A stretch of DNA of 43,169 bases from an uncultured Clostridia bacterium (GTDB taxonomy: Bacteria > Bacillota > Clostridia > Christensenellales > Aristaeellaceae), in contig CAMNLM010000006.1 in the NCBI GenBank assembly GCA_946543085.1, positions 1 to 43,169 on the forward strand. Direction: 5' to 3'. The notes beneath the pieces were generated by a model, which made no database searches, had not been told where the DNA came from, and saw only the letters and a program-made list of their open reading frames with translations. Below are positions 25,443 to 33,095 of this stretch, piece by piece. Position 1 is the first letter of the stretch. Every line of letters begins with the position of its first letter. The position numbers and the translations under genes are program-made.

Positions 25443-26351
25443 ATGTTCATCGCCGATACGCATTCCGACACCCTCTGGGCCCTGGGCGTGCGTCACATTC
25501 CGCTGCAGGAGCTGATGATCACGCCGGACAGGCTGAAGGACGGCGGCGTCTCCATGCAGACCTTCGCCCTGTGGACGGGACCCAAGGGCAACCGGGGCGA
25601 CGTCGCCGCCATCGTCCAGGGCGAGCTGGCCGCGCGGCCCGTGTTTGAGCAGGCCGGCATCCGCCAGGTGGACGACCCCAGCGAGGTGAAGGAAGGCGAG
25701 AACACTTTCCTGCTCTCGGTCGAGGGCGGCGAGGTCTTCGAGTCCGGCATCAGCACCGTGGAGGAATACCGTGCGCTCGGCGTCGCCATGGCCGCGCTGC
25801 TCTGGAACAACGAAAACGCCATCGGCTATCCCGCCAAGGGCGGCTCCACCCAGGGCCTCACGGTCTACGGCGTGCAGGTGGTGAAGGAGATGCAGCGCGT
25901 CGGCATGGCCGTGGATACCTCCCACCTCAACGAGGCGGGCTTCTACGATATCTTCGCCAAGACCAACCTGCCGCCCATGGCCTCGCACTCCTGCTGCAAG
26001 GCGCTGTGCGGCCACAGCCGCAACCTGACCGACGATCAGCTGAAGCTGCTCATCCGGGACGGCGGCTATGTGGGCATCAATTTCTATCCCTTCTTCCTGA
26101 ACGACGGCGGCCAGGCCACCGTGGAGACCGTTGCCGAGCATATCGACCACGTGTGCCAGCTGGGCGGCGCGTCCATCGTGGGCTTCGGCTCCGACTTTGA
26201 CGGCATCGAGGAGACGCCCGCGGGACTGGAGAACGCGGCGAAGGTGCCCGCCCTGCTGGACTGCCTGCGGAAGCGCGGCTACAGCGAGGACGCCATCGCA
26301 GCCATCGCGGGTGAAAACCTGCGGGCGTACTTCAGGAGAATCCGTGGATAA
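25443..26351 (+). CDS. Membrane dipeptidase-type hydrolase (peptidase family M19)
   Basis: 302 residues, similar to other bacterial M19 enzymes. Binuclear zinc ligands are in place: FIADTHSDT (His7, Asp9), LLSVEGGE (Glu94), VDTSHLNEAGF (His161), MASHSCCKALCGHSRNLTD (His182, His191) and GFGSDFDGIEETPAGL. M19 enzymes cleave dipeptides, including those with a D-residue, and some bacterial members serve D-amino acid or wall-peptide recycling. No signal peptide: cytoplasmic. It is tightly coupled to rpiB and ends at a bidirectional terminator; why a sugar-phosphate isomerase and dipeptidase are paired is not evident. Confidence 0.93.
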   Translation: MFIADTHSDTLWALGVRHIPLQELMITPDRLKDGGVSMQTFALWTGPKGNRGDVAAIVQGELAARPVFEQAGIRQVDDPSEVKEGENTFLLSVEGGEVFESGISTVEEYRALGVAMAALLWNNENAIGYPAKGGSTQGLTVYGVQVVKEMQRVGMAVDTSHLNEAGFYDIFAKTNLPPMASHSCCKALCGHSRNLTDDQLKLLIRDGGYVGINFYPFFLNDGGQATVETVAEHIDHVCQLGGASIVGFGSDFDGIEETPAGLENAAKVPALLDCLRKRGYSEDAIAAIAGENLRAYFRRIRG

Positions 26352-26355
26352 AGAA

Positions 26356-26402
26356 AAGCAGACCACGCGCCGGTGCGTACACACCGCAGCGTGGTCTTTT
26401 TC
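26356..26402. terminator. Bidirectional terminator between the dipeptidase and fumarase operons
   Basis: AGACCACGC (26360-26368) pairs with GCGTGGTCT (26389-26397), loop 20 nt, followed by TTTTTCT on the plus strand; AAAAG before the stem gives a short T run for the minus strand. Confidence 0.85.
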
Positions 26403-26409
26403 TGTGCGC

Positions 26410-26964
26410 TTATCGAACAGAGCGCAGATAGTCCTCCTGCCCCAGCCGGAAGGCGTCCCCGCCGAAGCAGTCTGCGGCGACCACCAGCGGCAGATCCTTC
26501 AGCGTCAGGCGCTTCACGGATTCCGGGCCGAGGTCGTCCCAGGCGATCACTTCGCAGGACGTGACGCAGGCCGCCATCAGAGCCGCCGCGCCTCCCACCG
26601 CCGCGAAATACACAGCCGGGTGTTCCTGCATGGCCCGCATGACTGCGGGCGAACGCTGTCCCTTGCCGATCATGCCCCGCAGGCCGAGGGCCAGCAGGGT
26701 TGGCGTCGCGCTGTCCATGCGCGTGGAGGTCGTCGGGCCGATGGAGCCGATGGGCTTGCCGGGCGGCGTGGGCGTCGGGCCGGCGTAATAGATCACCTGC
26801 CCTTCCAGCTCGATGGGCAGCGGTTTGCCCTCCGCCAGGCACTGCAGCATCCGCTGATGCGCGGCGTCGCGCGCCGTGTAGACCGTGCCGCTGAGCAGCA
26901 CGTGGTCGCCCGCGTGAAGGGAGCGCACCTTTTCTTCGGTCAGGGGTGTCGTCAGTCGAATCAT
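26410..26964 (-). CDS. Fumarate hydratase class I, beta subunit
   Basis: 184 residues, the usual size of the separate beta (C-terminal) subunit of class I hydro-lyases. Diagnostic segments: LHAGDHVLLSGTVYTARDAAHQRM, VIYYAGPTPTPPGKPIGSIGPTTSTRMD, MIGKGQRS and VYFAAVGGAAALMA. With the alpha subunit encoded just upstream (gap 13 bp) it forms the [4Fe-4S] enzyme that hydrates fumarate to malate; tartrate dehydratases are close relatives and cannot be excluded by sequence alone. Its presence points to an incomplete or reductive TCA branch in an anaerobe. The gene ends immediately before a bidirectional terminator. Confidence 0.9.
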   Translation of the reverse strand: MIRLTTPLTEEKVRSLHAGDHVLLSGTVYTARDAAHQRMLQCLAEGKPLPIELEGQVIYYAGPTPTPPGKPIGSIGPTTSTRMDSATPTLLALGLRGMIGKGQRSPAVMRAMQEHPAVYFAAVGGAAALMAACVTSCEVIAWDDLGPESVKRLTLKDLPLVVAADCFGGDAFRLGQEDYLRSVR

Positions 26965-26977
26965 TCAGCCCACCTCC

Positions 26978-27817
26978 TCAGAGCACCGCCGTCGCGTGGC
27001 GGGTCACATGGCAGCTCACATTGACCGCCACCGGCAGACTCGCGATATGCGTCGCGGCAGCGCAGATCCGCACGCCGAGGCAGGTCGTCCGCCCGCCCAG
27101 GCCCTGCGGGCCGATACCGGTCGCGTTGACAGCCTCCAGCAGCTCCGCCTCCAGGCTGCGGTAGTACGGGTCTTCCGTCACTTCGTCCAGCGGCCGGAGC
27201 AGGGCCTGCTTGGCCAGCAGCGCCACGCTCTCGAAGTTGCCGCCGATGCCGACGCCCAGGATGACCGGCGGGCAGGGATTCGCACCGGCAAGCCGCACGG
27301 TCTCCAGCACGAAGCGCTTCACGCCCTCCGCGCCCTCCGCCGGCACGAGCATCTTCAGGCGGCTCATGTTCTCGCTTCCGCAGCCCTTCGGCGCCACGGT
27401 CAGCTTCACCTGATCCCCCGGCACCAGGCGCGTGTGCAGCACGGCGGGCGTGTTGTCGCCCGTGTTGACGCGGCGCAAGGGATCGCCGACGACGCTCTTG
27501 CGCAGCAGGCCGTCCGTATATCCGCGCGCGACGCCCGCCCGCACAGCCTCCTCCAGCGAGCCGACAATGTGCGCGTCCTGCCCGACCTCCGCGAAGACGA
27601 CCGCCGTCCCCGTATCCTGGCAGATCGGCATCGCAGTTTCGCGGGCCGTGTCCGCGTTGCGGATCAGGATGTCCAGCAGATCCGCCGCCGGCGCGTAGGG
27701 CTCGGCGGCACGGGCGGACTGCAGGGCCCGCAGGACATCCGCCGGGAGGTGGAGATTCGCCTCGACACAGAGGCGAGAGATGGTTTCAGCGATCGCTGAG
27801 GCCTGAATGTCTCGCAT
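26978..27817 (-). CDS. Fumarate hydratase class I, alpha subunit
   Basis: 279 residues. The three cluster-ligand cysteines are visible in MPICQDTG (Cys66), PKGCGSEN (Cys146) and ANPCPPVILGVGIGG (Cys182). Together with the beta subunit it forms an oxygen-sensitive [4Fe-4S] hydro-lyase for fumarate/malate (or a related dicarboxylate such as tartrate). The late segment NATGIGPQGLGGRTTCLGV is typical of the alpha subunit. It follows hemZ by 18 bp on the same strand, giving the order MBL hydrolase, hemZ, alpha, beta. Confidence 0.92.
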   Translation of the reverse strand: MRDIQASAIAETISRLCVEANLHLPADVLRALQSARAAEPYAPAADLLDILIRNADTARETAMPICQDTGTAVVFAEVGQDAHIVGSLEEAVRAGVARGYTDGLLRKSVVGDPLRRVNTGDNTPAVLHTRLVPGDQVKLTVAPKGCGSENMSRLKMLVPAEGAEGVKRFVLETVRLAGANPCPPVILGVGIGGNFESVALLAKQALLRPLDEVTEDPYYRSLEAELLEAVNATGIGPQGLGGRTTCLGVRICAAATHIASLPVAVNVSCHVTRHATAVL

Positions 27818-27835
27818 GATTCTGCATCCTTCCTG

Positions 27836-29284
27836 TCATTCACCGGGCGCGCTCAGAAACAGCGCGCGCTTGCGCCCGACCATCTCGCCGACGCGGGCAA
27901 TGTACTGCTCGATGTTGCTCACATTCGGCGCGCGGCCGATGTGCCCCTCGTCCGGGTAGATGCGCTTGGAGATGCCGCCCGCCCCGAAGGCCAGGATGTG
28001 GGTGTTCTCCTCCATGATGTCCACGTTGTAGAGACAGGCGTGGCCGGGCAGGGCATAGCCCACGTTCTCCTGGTTCCCCGCCATGTACTTCTGGCGATAG
28101 AGGTAATAGGGCGTCATGCCGAGGGCCTTCGCGGCCGCACGGCCCATCTCCGTCATGCCCTCAGCCACAGAAGCGGCCGGCAGCGGCGCGTTCTCCAGAT
28201 GCAGGCGGCTCGAGCGCTTGATGGCCAGCGTGTGCACGGTGAGGCTCTCGGGCCGCAGTTCCCTCGCGGCCTCCATCGTCACGGCGAAGTCCTCCAGGCC
28301 CTCCCCCGGAAGCCCCGCGATCACGTCCATGTTGATGTGATGAAAGCTCTCCGCGCGCGCCATGGCATAGGCGTCCCGAACCTGCCGGGCCGTGTGGGCG
28401 CGGCCGATGACCTGCAGGGTGCGGTCGTTCATCGTCTGCGGGTTGATGCTGATGCGCCCGACTCCGTGCGCGCGGATCACGCGCAGCTTCTCCGGCGACA
28501 GCGTGTCTGGCCGCCCCGCCTCCACCGTCCACTCCAGCGCGCCGGGGAACAGTCCGCAGGCCAGATCCAGCAGGCGTTCGAGCTGCTCCGCGCTCAGCGC
28601 CGTCGGCGTGCCGCCTCCGACATAGACCGCGCGAAGCGTGCGTCCGCTCTCCCGGATGAGGCCCGCGCCCTGCTCCAGCTCCGTGAAGAGGGCCTGCAGG
28701 TAGGGCTCGACCAGCTTGCCCTTGCCGATCTCTCCCGAGGAGAACGAACAGTAGGCGCAGCGCGTCGTGCAGAAGGGAATGCCGATATAAACGTCCATCC
28801 AGCCGTCGCCGGGAGGCGGCAGAAGCGACTGCGTGCGCACGATTTCCCCGAGCAGCTCCGCCTTGTCCGGTCGGACGTCGAACAGCGCGATGACCCGCGC
28901 CTGCGCTTCCTCCAGCGGAAGGCCCGCCTCGAGCTGCTCATAGATCAGCCGCGTCGGCCGTATGCCCGTCAGGCTCCCCCATGGCGGATGGATGCCCGTC
29001 GTCTCCCGGCAGAGGGCATAGAGCGTCTGGCGGCACAGCCTCCGCACGGCGCGCCGGCGATGGAGGTCGTCTGTGCGCGCCACGCCGGTCTCCGCAGGAA
29101 TCGGCGTCTCCAGCCGGGCGGTGTGTTCGCCATCCGTCCAGGTGCAGCGGTAGCGCGCCGCGTCCTCCTCCATGCGCATGCTGTACGAGCAGGGGGCGTC
29201 CCAGACGCTGTCCGGCAGGCCAAACAGCCGCGTGATGTTTTTCAGGTCCGGTTCTATGGTGTCCAGATACTCCGTCACAGCCAC
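27836..29284 (-). CDS. hemZ: Oxygen-independent coproporphyrinogen dehydrogenase-like radical SAM protein (HemZ)
   Basis: About 482 residues. Two starts are possible: an ATG at 29305 without a good ribosome binding site, overlapping the upstream gene, or a GTG at 29284 eight bases after GAGGGGG; the latter is preferred. The radical SAM cluster motif is GIPFCTTRCAYCSF (CxxxCxxC), followed by VYVGGGTPTALSAEQL, ISINPQTMNDRTLQVIGRAH, INMDVIAGLPGE and the HemN-like C-terminal YYLYRQKYMAGNQENVGYALPG. A long N-terminal region (about 160 residues before the motif, with WGSLTGIRPTRLIYEQLEAG) distinguishes HemZ from HemN/HemW. HemZ is implicated in anaerobic haem-pathway decarboxylation; whether this organism makes haem is unknown. 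Confidence 0.9.
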   Translation of the reverse strand: MAVTEYLDTIEPDLKNITRLFGLPDSVWDAPCSYSMRMEEDAARYRCTWTDGEHTARLETPIPAETGVARTDDLHRRRAVRRLCRQTLYALCRETTGIHPPWGSLTGIRPTRLIYEQLEAGLPLEEAQARVIALFDVRPDKAELLGEIVRTQSLLPPPGDGWMDVYIGIPFCTTRCAYCSFSSGEIGKGKLVEPYLQALFTELEQGAGLIRESGRTLRAVYVGGGTPTALSAEQLERLLDLACGLFPGALEWTVEAGRPDTLSPEKLRVIRAHGVGRISINPQTMNDRTLQVIGRAHTARQVRDAYAMARAESFHHINMDVIAGLPGEGLEDFAVTMEAARELRPESLTVHTLAIKRSSRLHLENAPLPAASVAEGMTEMGRAAAKALGMTPYYLYRQKYMAGNQENVGYALPGHACLYNVDIMEENTHILAFGAGGISKRIYPDEGHIGRAPNVSNIEQYIARVGEMVGRKRALFLSAPGE

Positions 29285-29297
29285 CGCGCTCACCCCC

Positions 29298-29858
29298 TCA
29301 GCCATGTCCGCCGAGGACGTCGCGCTGGCGCAGGAGCGGCATCAGCCGCCGCAGGGAGCGCTCCATGTCCTCGTCGCTCCCGGACGGGAGATCGGTTCGC
29401 CCGACGCCCTGGGCCATCACAGTGTCGCCGGTGAAGAGAACCTCCCCCGTGTCGTAGCAGACCGAGCCCGCCGTGTGGCCGGGCGTGTGCAGCACGGTGA
29501 AGGTGATGCCCGCATACTGGAGGACGTCCCCTTCTTCCACCAGCCGCGTGGCCGGCGGCGCGGTGACGTCCACACCGGCCAGCCAGCAGCCGTTGATCTC
29601 CATGTCGCCGAGCATGGCCGCGTCCGCGCGGTGAACGACGATTGCCGTGCCCTCTCCCGCGAGAGCCTTCACGGCGCCGATATGGTCAAAGTGTCCGTGC
29701 GTCAGCAGAATGGCCGCGATGCGCTTGCCCTCCGCGGCGGCGAGGATGCGCTCCGGCTCCGCGCCCGGGTCGATCAGCACGCAATCCTGCCGTTCGGGCA
29801 GAGAGACGATATAGCAGTTTTCCCGGATCAGGCCGACAACGACGCGACGAATCTGCAT
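29298..29858 (-). CDS. MBL-fold metallohydrolase (glyoxalase II-like), short C-terminus
   Basis: 186 residues from the ATG at 29858, which has TGGAGG seven bases upstream; the family N-terminus QIRRVVVGLIRENCYIV follows. Metal ligands are complete: LLTHGHFDH (His54, His56, Asp58, His59), LHTPGHTAGS (His128), LFTGDTV (Asp145) and a final GGHG (His185). The protein stops right after this last motif, where relatives usually run some 20 residues further. Members hydrolyse thioesters such as S-lactoylglutathione or related substrates; the physiological substrate in thiol-variant anaerobes is unclear. First gene of the hemZ-fumarase operon; its stop overlaps the alternative hemZ ATG. Confidence 0.88.
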   Translation of the reverse strand: MQIRRVVVGLIRENCYIVSLPERQDCVLIDPGAEPERILAAAEGKRIAAILLTHGHFDHIGAVKALAGEGTAIVVHRADAAMLGDMEINGCWLAGVDVTAPPATRLVEEGDVLQYAGITFTVLHTPGHTAGSVCYDTGEVLFTGDTVMAQGVGRTDLPSGSDEDMERSLRRLMPLLRQRDVLGGHG

Positions 29859-29893
29859 AGGCGAGCCTCCAGTGGGTGTTAATGTCCGGGAGT

Positions 29894-29922
29894 ATGATAG
29901 CATATTTTGCGCATTCTGTCAT
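29894..29922 (-). promoter_or_regulatory. Promoter of the MBL-hemZ-fumarase operon
   Basis: On the minus strand, ATGACA (29922-29917), 17-bp spacer, TATCAT (29899-29894) preceded by TGC. The transcript should start about 30 bp before the ATG. Confidence 0.75.
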
Positions 29923-29929
29923 CCGGCGA

Positions 29930-29971
29930 AAGAAAAACAGGAGGTTTATTGCCGCTGTGCGGAACCTCCTG
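29930..29971 (-). terminator. Second minus-strand terminator downstream of the MarR gene
   Basis: CAGGAGGTT (29938-29946) pairs with AACCTCCTG (29963-29971); read on the minus strand the stem is followed by TTTTTCTTT. It lies about 100 bp after the main MarR terminator. Confidence 0.75.
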
Positions 29972-30043
29972 CTGTCGTCCTCCGGGTGTCACCGGGAGCA
30001 GCCTGTGGAACGGGCTGCCGGGGCGGCACCCATGCCGCCAAAA

Positions 30044-30075
30044 AGAGAAGACGGCAGGGTGCTGACCTGCCGTCT
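30044..30075 (-). terminator. Terminator of the MarR gene
   Basis: Perfect 10-bp stem: 30049-30058 (AGACGGCAGG) with 30066-30075 (CCTGCCGTCT), loop 7 nt, then TCTCTTTTT on the minus strand. It touches the MarR stop codon (30077-30075). Confidence 0.88.
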
Positions 30076-30554
30076 CACGCGTCTTTAACAGCCGCATCCT
30101 CCATCATACTCATCACTTGGGTCATGGTTGCCAGTGCGCTGTTGAGATGCTTCATCTCCGTATGGGTGATCTGCTCGGGCCATTGCTTCAGCTGGTCTTG
30201 AATCTGCTGCTGAATCTCGCCGATGCAGGCGCATCCTTCGGGAAGAATGTGCACCATCACAATTCTGCGATCGGTGTCATCCCTGACGCGCTCCACCAGT
30301 CCGCGCGCAGTGAGGGCATCCACAAGCGGTGTGATGTTGGGCTTCGCCACGCCCAGAAGTACCGACAGCTGCCCGATAGACAGATCCTTCTTCGCGACCA
30401 GCGCGAGCACCTGAATATGGGAAAGCGGCATATGGAACGTGTGCACAAGCTCATCGACGCGCACCAGACGTTTGGGGAACATGGCGATTGCGCTGACCAG
30501 ATTGCCGCTCAGGCTGTCAAGCAGAGCTTGATCATCTGTACGACGTTTCGGCAT
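30075..30554 (-). CDS. MarR family transcriptional regulator
   Basis: 159 residues from the ATG at 30554, preceded by GGGAGGAGGG. The winged helix-turn-helix is clear: PLSHIQVLALVAKKDLSIGQLSVLLGVAKPNITPLVDALTARGLVERVRDDTDRRIVMVHI, with the wing at DDTDRR (key residues Asp-Arg-Arg). Flanking helices form the usual dimerisation ends. MarR proteins repress promoters and are released by phenolic or electrophilic ligands or by oxidation; one Cys pair (GCACIG) is in the linker after the wing. The nearest possible targets are itself and the esterase gene located upstream, whose transcript points at it. It has its own promoter and terminator, so it is monocistronic. Confidence 0.93.
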   Translation of the reverse strand: MPKRRTDDQALLDSLSGNLVSAIAMFPKRLVRVDELVHTFHMPLSHIQVLALVAKKDLSIGQLSVLLGVAKPNITPLVDALTARGLVERVRDDTDRRIVMVHILPEGCACIGEIQQQIQDQLKQWPEQITHTEMKHLNSALATMTQVMSMMEDAAVKDA

Positions 30555-30587
30555 TGTCGTGCCCTCCTCCCGTGGTGTGTTGATTCC

Positions 30588-30616
30588 ATTATAATACAAA
30601 CTCCACGGCGTTTCAA
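30588..30616 (-). promoter_or_regulatory. Promoter of the MarR gene
   Basis: TTGAAA (30616-30611), 17-bp spacer, perfect TATAAT (30593-30588). An inverted repeat CAAGTATT (30614-30621) / AATACTTG (30662-30669), 40 bp apart, overlaps the -35; the AT-rich stretch between contains a smaller AATTT/AAATT hairpin. Confidence 0.75.
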
Positions 30617-30684
30617 GTATTTTCCAATTTCTTTTTCAAATTTGTATGCTTTGTCGCCCTCAATACTTGGTCTTTTTTTCCTGT

Positions 30685-31473
30685 TCAGGGTTGATTTTCC
30701 ACTTTGCGCAGGAAAGCTGTCATCACCTGCGCGATGTGCCCGCTCTCCGGGGAGATGGTGCAGACGTGCGGCACGCCGTCCAGCCACAGGGCTTGCTTGA
30801 TCTTGCTGGAGACGCCTGCCTGAATCACATCCGCGCTGTCCGGAGAAATCGTCTCATCGCCGTGGCTCTGCACGGTCAGCACAGGGCAGGTGATCTTTGC
30901 GAGGTTGCTCCTGGCGCGCCTGATCAGCTTGCTCAGCTGCGCGGCGCACCGCGTCGGGAACCCCGCGTAGCCCAGGTCGTAGCGCTGGTCCAAGATGTAA
31001 GGCCGCTGGGGATCGCCTTCCCCCCACATCTGCATCGGCACGAAGGGCGCGAGCAGGCCCGCATAGGGCATCAGCTTGTTCTGCACGGCCATCGGCGCGG
31101 AGATCGAAACCGCCGCGTCCATCAGGCCGGCCTCGGCCAGGCAAAGGGTGATGACGCCGCCCATGCTCAGGCCGCAGCAGGTCACAAAGCTGCAGTTTTC
31201 GCGGAGCTCCTTCAGCGCGTCCCGCGCGGCTCCGTACCAGTCCTCCGCGCCGGTCTTCTTCATCTCCGCCACTGTGGAGGCATGGCCGGGCAGGTTGATT
31301 CCTTTCACCGTGAAGCCCTGATCTCGCAGCAAATCGCCAATCACCCGCATGTGCGACACGGAGCCCGTAAAGCCGTGCACCAGCAGAACGCCGTGGCCGT
31401 CGCCCTTGAAGAAGAAGGGCTGCGCCTCGGGGACGGAAAAATCACGCTCGAGTTGGGGCTGATCGTGGCCCAT
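30685..31473 (-). CDS. Alpha/beta hydrolase, carboxylesterase / monoacylglycerol-lipase type (Est30-like)
   Basis: 262 residues from the ATG at 31473 (AAGGGAG upstream). Alpha/beta-hydrolase landmarks: GVLLVHGFTGSVSHMR (oxyanion-hole HGF), nucleophile elbow CCGLSMGG with Ser103, acid in VQSHGDETISP (Asp206) and base in LDGVPHVCTIS (His236). The spacing matches Est30-like carboxylesterases, which cleave short-chain esters. No signal peptide: cytoplasmic. A MarR-type regulator lies just downstream. Natural substrate unknown. Confidence 0.9.
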   Translation of the reverse strand: MGHDQPQLERDFSVPEAQPFFFKGDGHGVLLVHGFTGSVSHMRVIGDLLRDQGFTVKGINLPGHASTVAEMKKTGAEDWYGAARDALKELRENCSFVTCCGLSMGGVITLCLAEAGLMDAAVSISAPMAVQNKLMPYAGLLAPFVPMQMWGEGDPQRPYILDQRYDLGYAGFPTRCAAQLSKLIRRARSNLAKITCPVLTVQSHGDETISPDSADVIQAGVSSKIKQALWLDGVPHVCTISPESGHIAQVMTAFLRKVENQP

Positions 31474-31519
31474 GACACACACGCTCCCTTGAATGTCAGG
31501 TTGGCTGGATTGCAGGAAT

Positions 31520-31549
31520 AGTATACCAGAGCCGCCGGATGCCGCGCAA
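31520..31549 (-). promoter_or_regulatory. Probable promoter of the esterase gene
   Basis: TATACT (31525-31520) with an extended TGG and a weak TTGCGC (31549-31544) at 18-bp spacing. Confidence 0.5.
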
Positions 31550-31693
31550 TGACCAATCTGGTACTTTTCGTTCCTCATCCCGCGGATTCCGCCTGATCCA
31601 GTCCGTTTTGGGGCTTGTCCCGGACGGCGCAAGGCGGTTCTGCCGCGCTCCGGGGAAAGGCTTTTTCTCTGCCCTCCGCCGGCGGGGCTGCGC

Positions 31694-32401
31694 TCAATGG
31701 TATCTGATATAGAGAATCAGGACGGCGACGCCCAGCAGCGTAAGAGCTGCCAGCGCCGTGATATTCCGCTTGGTGAATGTCATCTGGTCCATCCCCTGCG
31801 GGAGCATGCCGCTCCTCTCAACGGGATGGATCACCAGGCGCAGGAAGAGAACCAGCAGCACAGACTCCACCGGGAACATGACCAGATTCTTGACGATGCG
31901 CGGCAGATGGAAGATCCTGTAGCTCTTGCCGAGCATGATCTGGTAATACGCCATCATGATCGGCGTCGTCAGGACGATGTTCACAAAGAAATCGATGCAG
32001 AAGCGGGAGAGCATGACCCGTCCCACCGTGATCCGCGCGCGGTAGAGGAACAGCGCGAAGATCAGGGAGCCCGCGATCTCTGTCAGAATGAAGGGGAAGA
32101 AATACGCTCCCGACGGAAACAGCAGCGCACCGAGGGTGTCGCTGACAGCCGCGGCCGCGATCGCGACCACCGGCCCATAGACCATCGATCCGAACGCGTT
32201 GACGAAGAAGCCCACGCCGATGCGCAGGTCCGCAGCCACCGGGATGCTCACCGACTTCAGCGCGACGCGGAGCGCAATGACCAGGGAGGCGAACAGGAGC
32301 ATCCTCAGGTCCTTGAATTCGCCCGCCGCGGCGCGCCAGTAGGCCCTGGAGAAGGGAGAAGCAAAAAGTTTTTCACCGGATGTGTTGTTTCTTAGGGACA
32401 T
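31694..32401 (-). CDS. folT: Folate ECF transporter S component
   Basis: 235 residues from the ATG at 32401, eight bases after GAGGAGG. After a soluble N-terminus (about 40 residues) come six hydrophobic segments. Typical of folate-type S components are LRIGVGFFVNAFGSMVYGPV, AAAVSDTLGALLFPSGAYFFPFILTEI and LSRFCIDFFVNIVLTTPIMM. S components bind the vitamin and dock to a shared energising module (EcfT and two ATPases), which is not in this window. The folate assignment is supported independently by the tetrahydrofolate riboswitch upstream. The gene stands alone on the minus strand. Confidence 0.92.
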   Translation of the reverse strand: MSLRNNTSGEKLFASPFSRAYWRAAAGEFKDLRMLLFASLVIALRVALKSVSIPVAADLRIGVGFFVNAFGSMVYGPVVAIAAAAVSDTLGALLFPSGAYFFPFILTEIAGSLIFALFLYRARITVGRVMLSRFCIDFFVNIVLTTPIMMAYYQIMLGKSYRIFHLPRIVKNLVMFPVESVLLVLFLRLVIHPVERSGMLPQGMDQMTFTKRNITALAALTLLGVAVLILYIRYH

Positions 32402-32454
32402 GAAAACTGCCTCCTCAGGTTTGTTCGTGAGAAAACGACCCGCAGAGGCAGTTT
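32402..32454 (-). promoter_or_regulatory. Shine-Dalgarno-sequestering hairpin of folT (riboswitch expression platform)
   Basis: GAGGCAGTTT at 32445-32454 and AAACTGCCTC at 32404-32413 are perfect 10-bp complements. The inner arm holds part of the ribosome binding site (minus strand GAGGAGGCAG), so pairing would hide it. A further hairpin, CCGTGG (32455-32460) with CCACGG (32467-32472), joins it to the aptamer. Control is therefore probably at translation initiation. Confidence 0.65.
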
Positions 32455-32471
32455 CCGTGGCCAAAGCCACG

Positions 32472-32579
32472 GCATCAGCAGCGGGATGCGCCCGGGACAC
32501 CGCGTCAGAACTGACTTCGTCTCATGACAACTCCCCGTTCATGAGCACTTAACGCGTCCAAGGCTACTCTGCCAGATGC
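32472..32579 (-). promoter_or_regulatory. Tetrahydrofolate (THF, folT-type) riboswitch aptamer
   Basis: Read on the minus strand, the conserved blocks of the THF riboswitch occur in order: AGAGTAG (32570-32564), GCGTTAAGTG (just after a GGACGCG arm), a 7-bp hairpin CTCATGA/TCATGAG whose loop contains GGGGAGTTG, then ACGAAGTCAG, a CGCGGTGTCC arm, and GCATCCCGC near the 3' end. P1 is closed by GCATC (32579-32575) and GATGC (32476-32472). Located directly upstream of a folate ECF component, the usual target, it should lower folT expression when reduced folates are plentiful. Confidence 0.92.
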
Positions 32580-32611
32580 GAATCGGCATAGGTGCCGGAG
32601 TTTTCACTCCG

Positions 32612-33021
32612 ATATTAGGAATATTCTCCCTGCTTTGCAGAAATCCTTCTTTTTCCGAAAAACAGTTTCTCTGTGCCTGCATACCCTGTCATTTATGAGC
32701 GTAATATTTCCGTAATAGTTTTGCAATTAGTTTAACATTTCCCGTTTCATTGATAGAAAAAGCATAGCCCGGCTTATCACCATGGCACAGTATGCCGGTC
32801 TTTGTCCTTCTGAATACCCGTTCTTTTTTCTCCAGTTCACGTATTTTGTGTCAAAGCACGCCGTTCTGCAATAGATATTTCGCAGGAATATAATGACGGT
32901 GTGTTAAACGGCGACTGTGTTCGGATTCTGTGTGAACTGTCTGCTATCATTTGCTGCGCTGAAGAATCCTTCGTGCTCTCGTTCTCGCGTGCGCGTATCC
33001 TCCGCCTCTCAGGACATTTCT
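32612..33021. other. AT-rich intergenic stretch without a supportable gene
   Basis: About 410 bases, clearly poorer in G+C than the surroundings, between the folT riboswitch and the terminator of the response regulator. It should contain the folT promoter, but I see no convincing -35/-10 pair. A TATAAT (plus strand, 32889-32894) has only a poor -35. Just before the stretch is a small hairpin CGGAGT/ACTCCG (32596-32611). No coding sequence is supported on either strand. Confidence 0.5.
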
Positions 33022-33056
33022 GCGCAAAAGCAAAACAGCGGGGGCCATCCCGCTGT
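33022..33056 (-). terminator. Terminator of the response regulator gene
   Basis: ACAGCGGG (33035-33042) pairs with CCCGCTGT (33049-33056), loop 6 nt; on the minus strand the stem is followed by TTTGCTTTTG. Confidence 0.8.
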
Positions 33057-33095
33057 CTTGCTTTGTCGGTCGTGTGCGTCCAACGATGCCGGAGG

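Noticed and set aside
30509-30787. 92-codon minus-strand frame spanning the esterase end and the MarR start
   Set aside because: It overlaps two real genes in another frame and has no ribosome binding site; its amphipathic stretch comes from AT-rich non-coding bases.
32889-33056. Possible plus-strand small RNA between TATAAT at 32889 and the hairpin at 33035-33056
   Set aside because: The -35 is poor and the hairpin is fully explained as terminator of the minus-strand regulator gene; no independent support.
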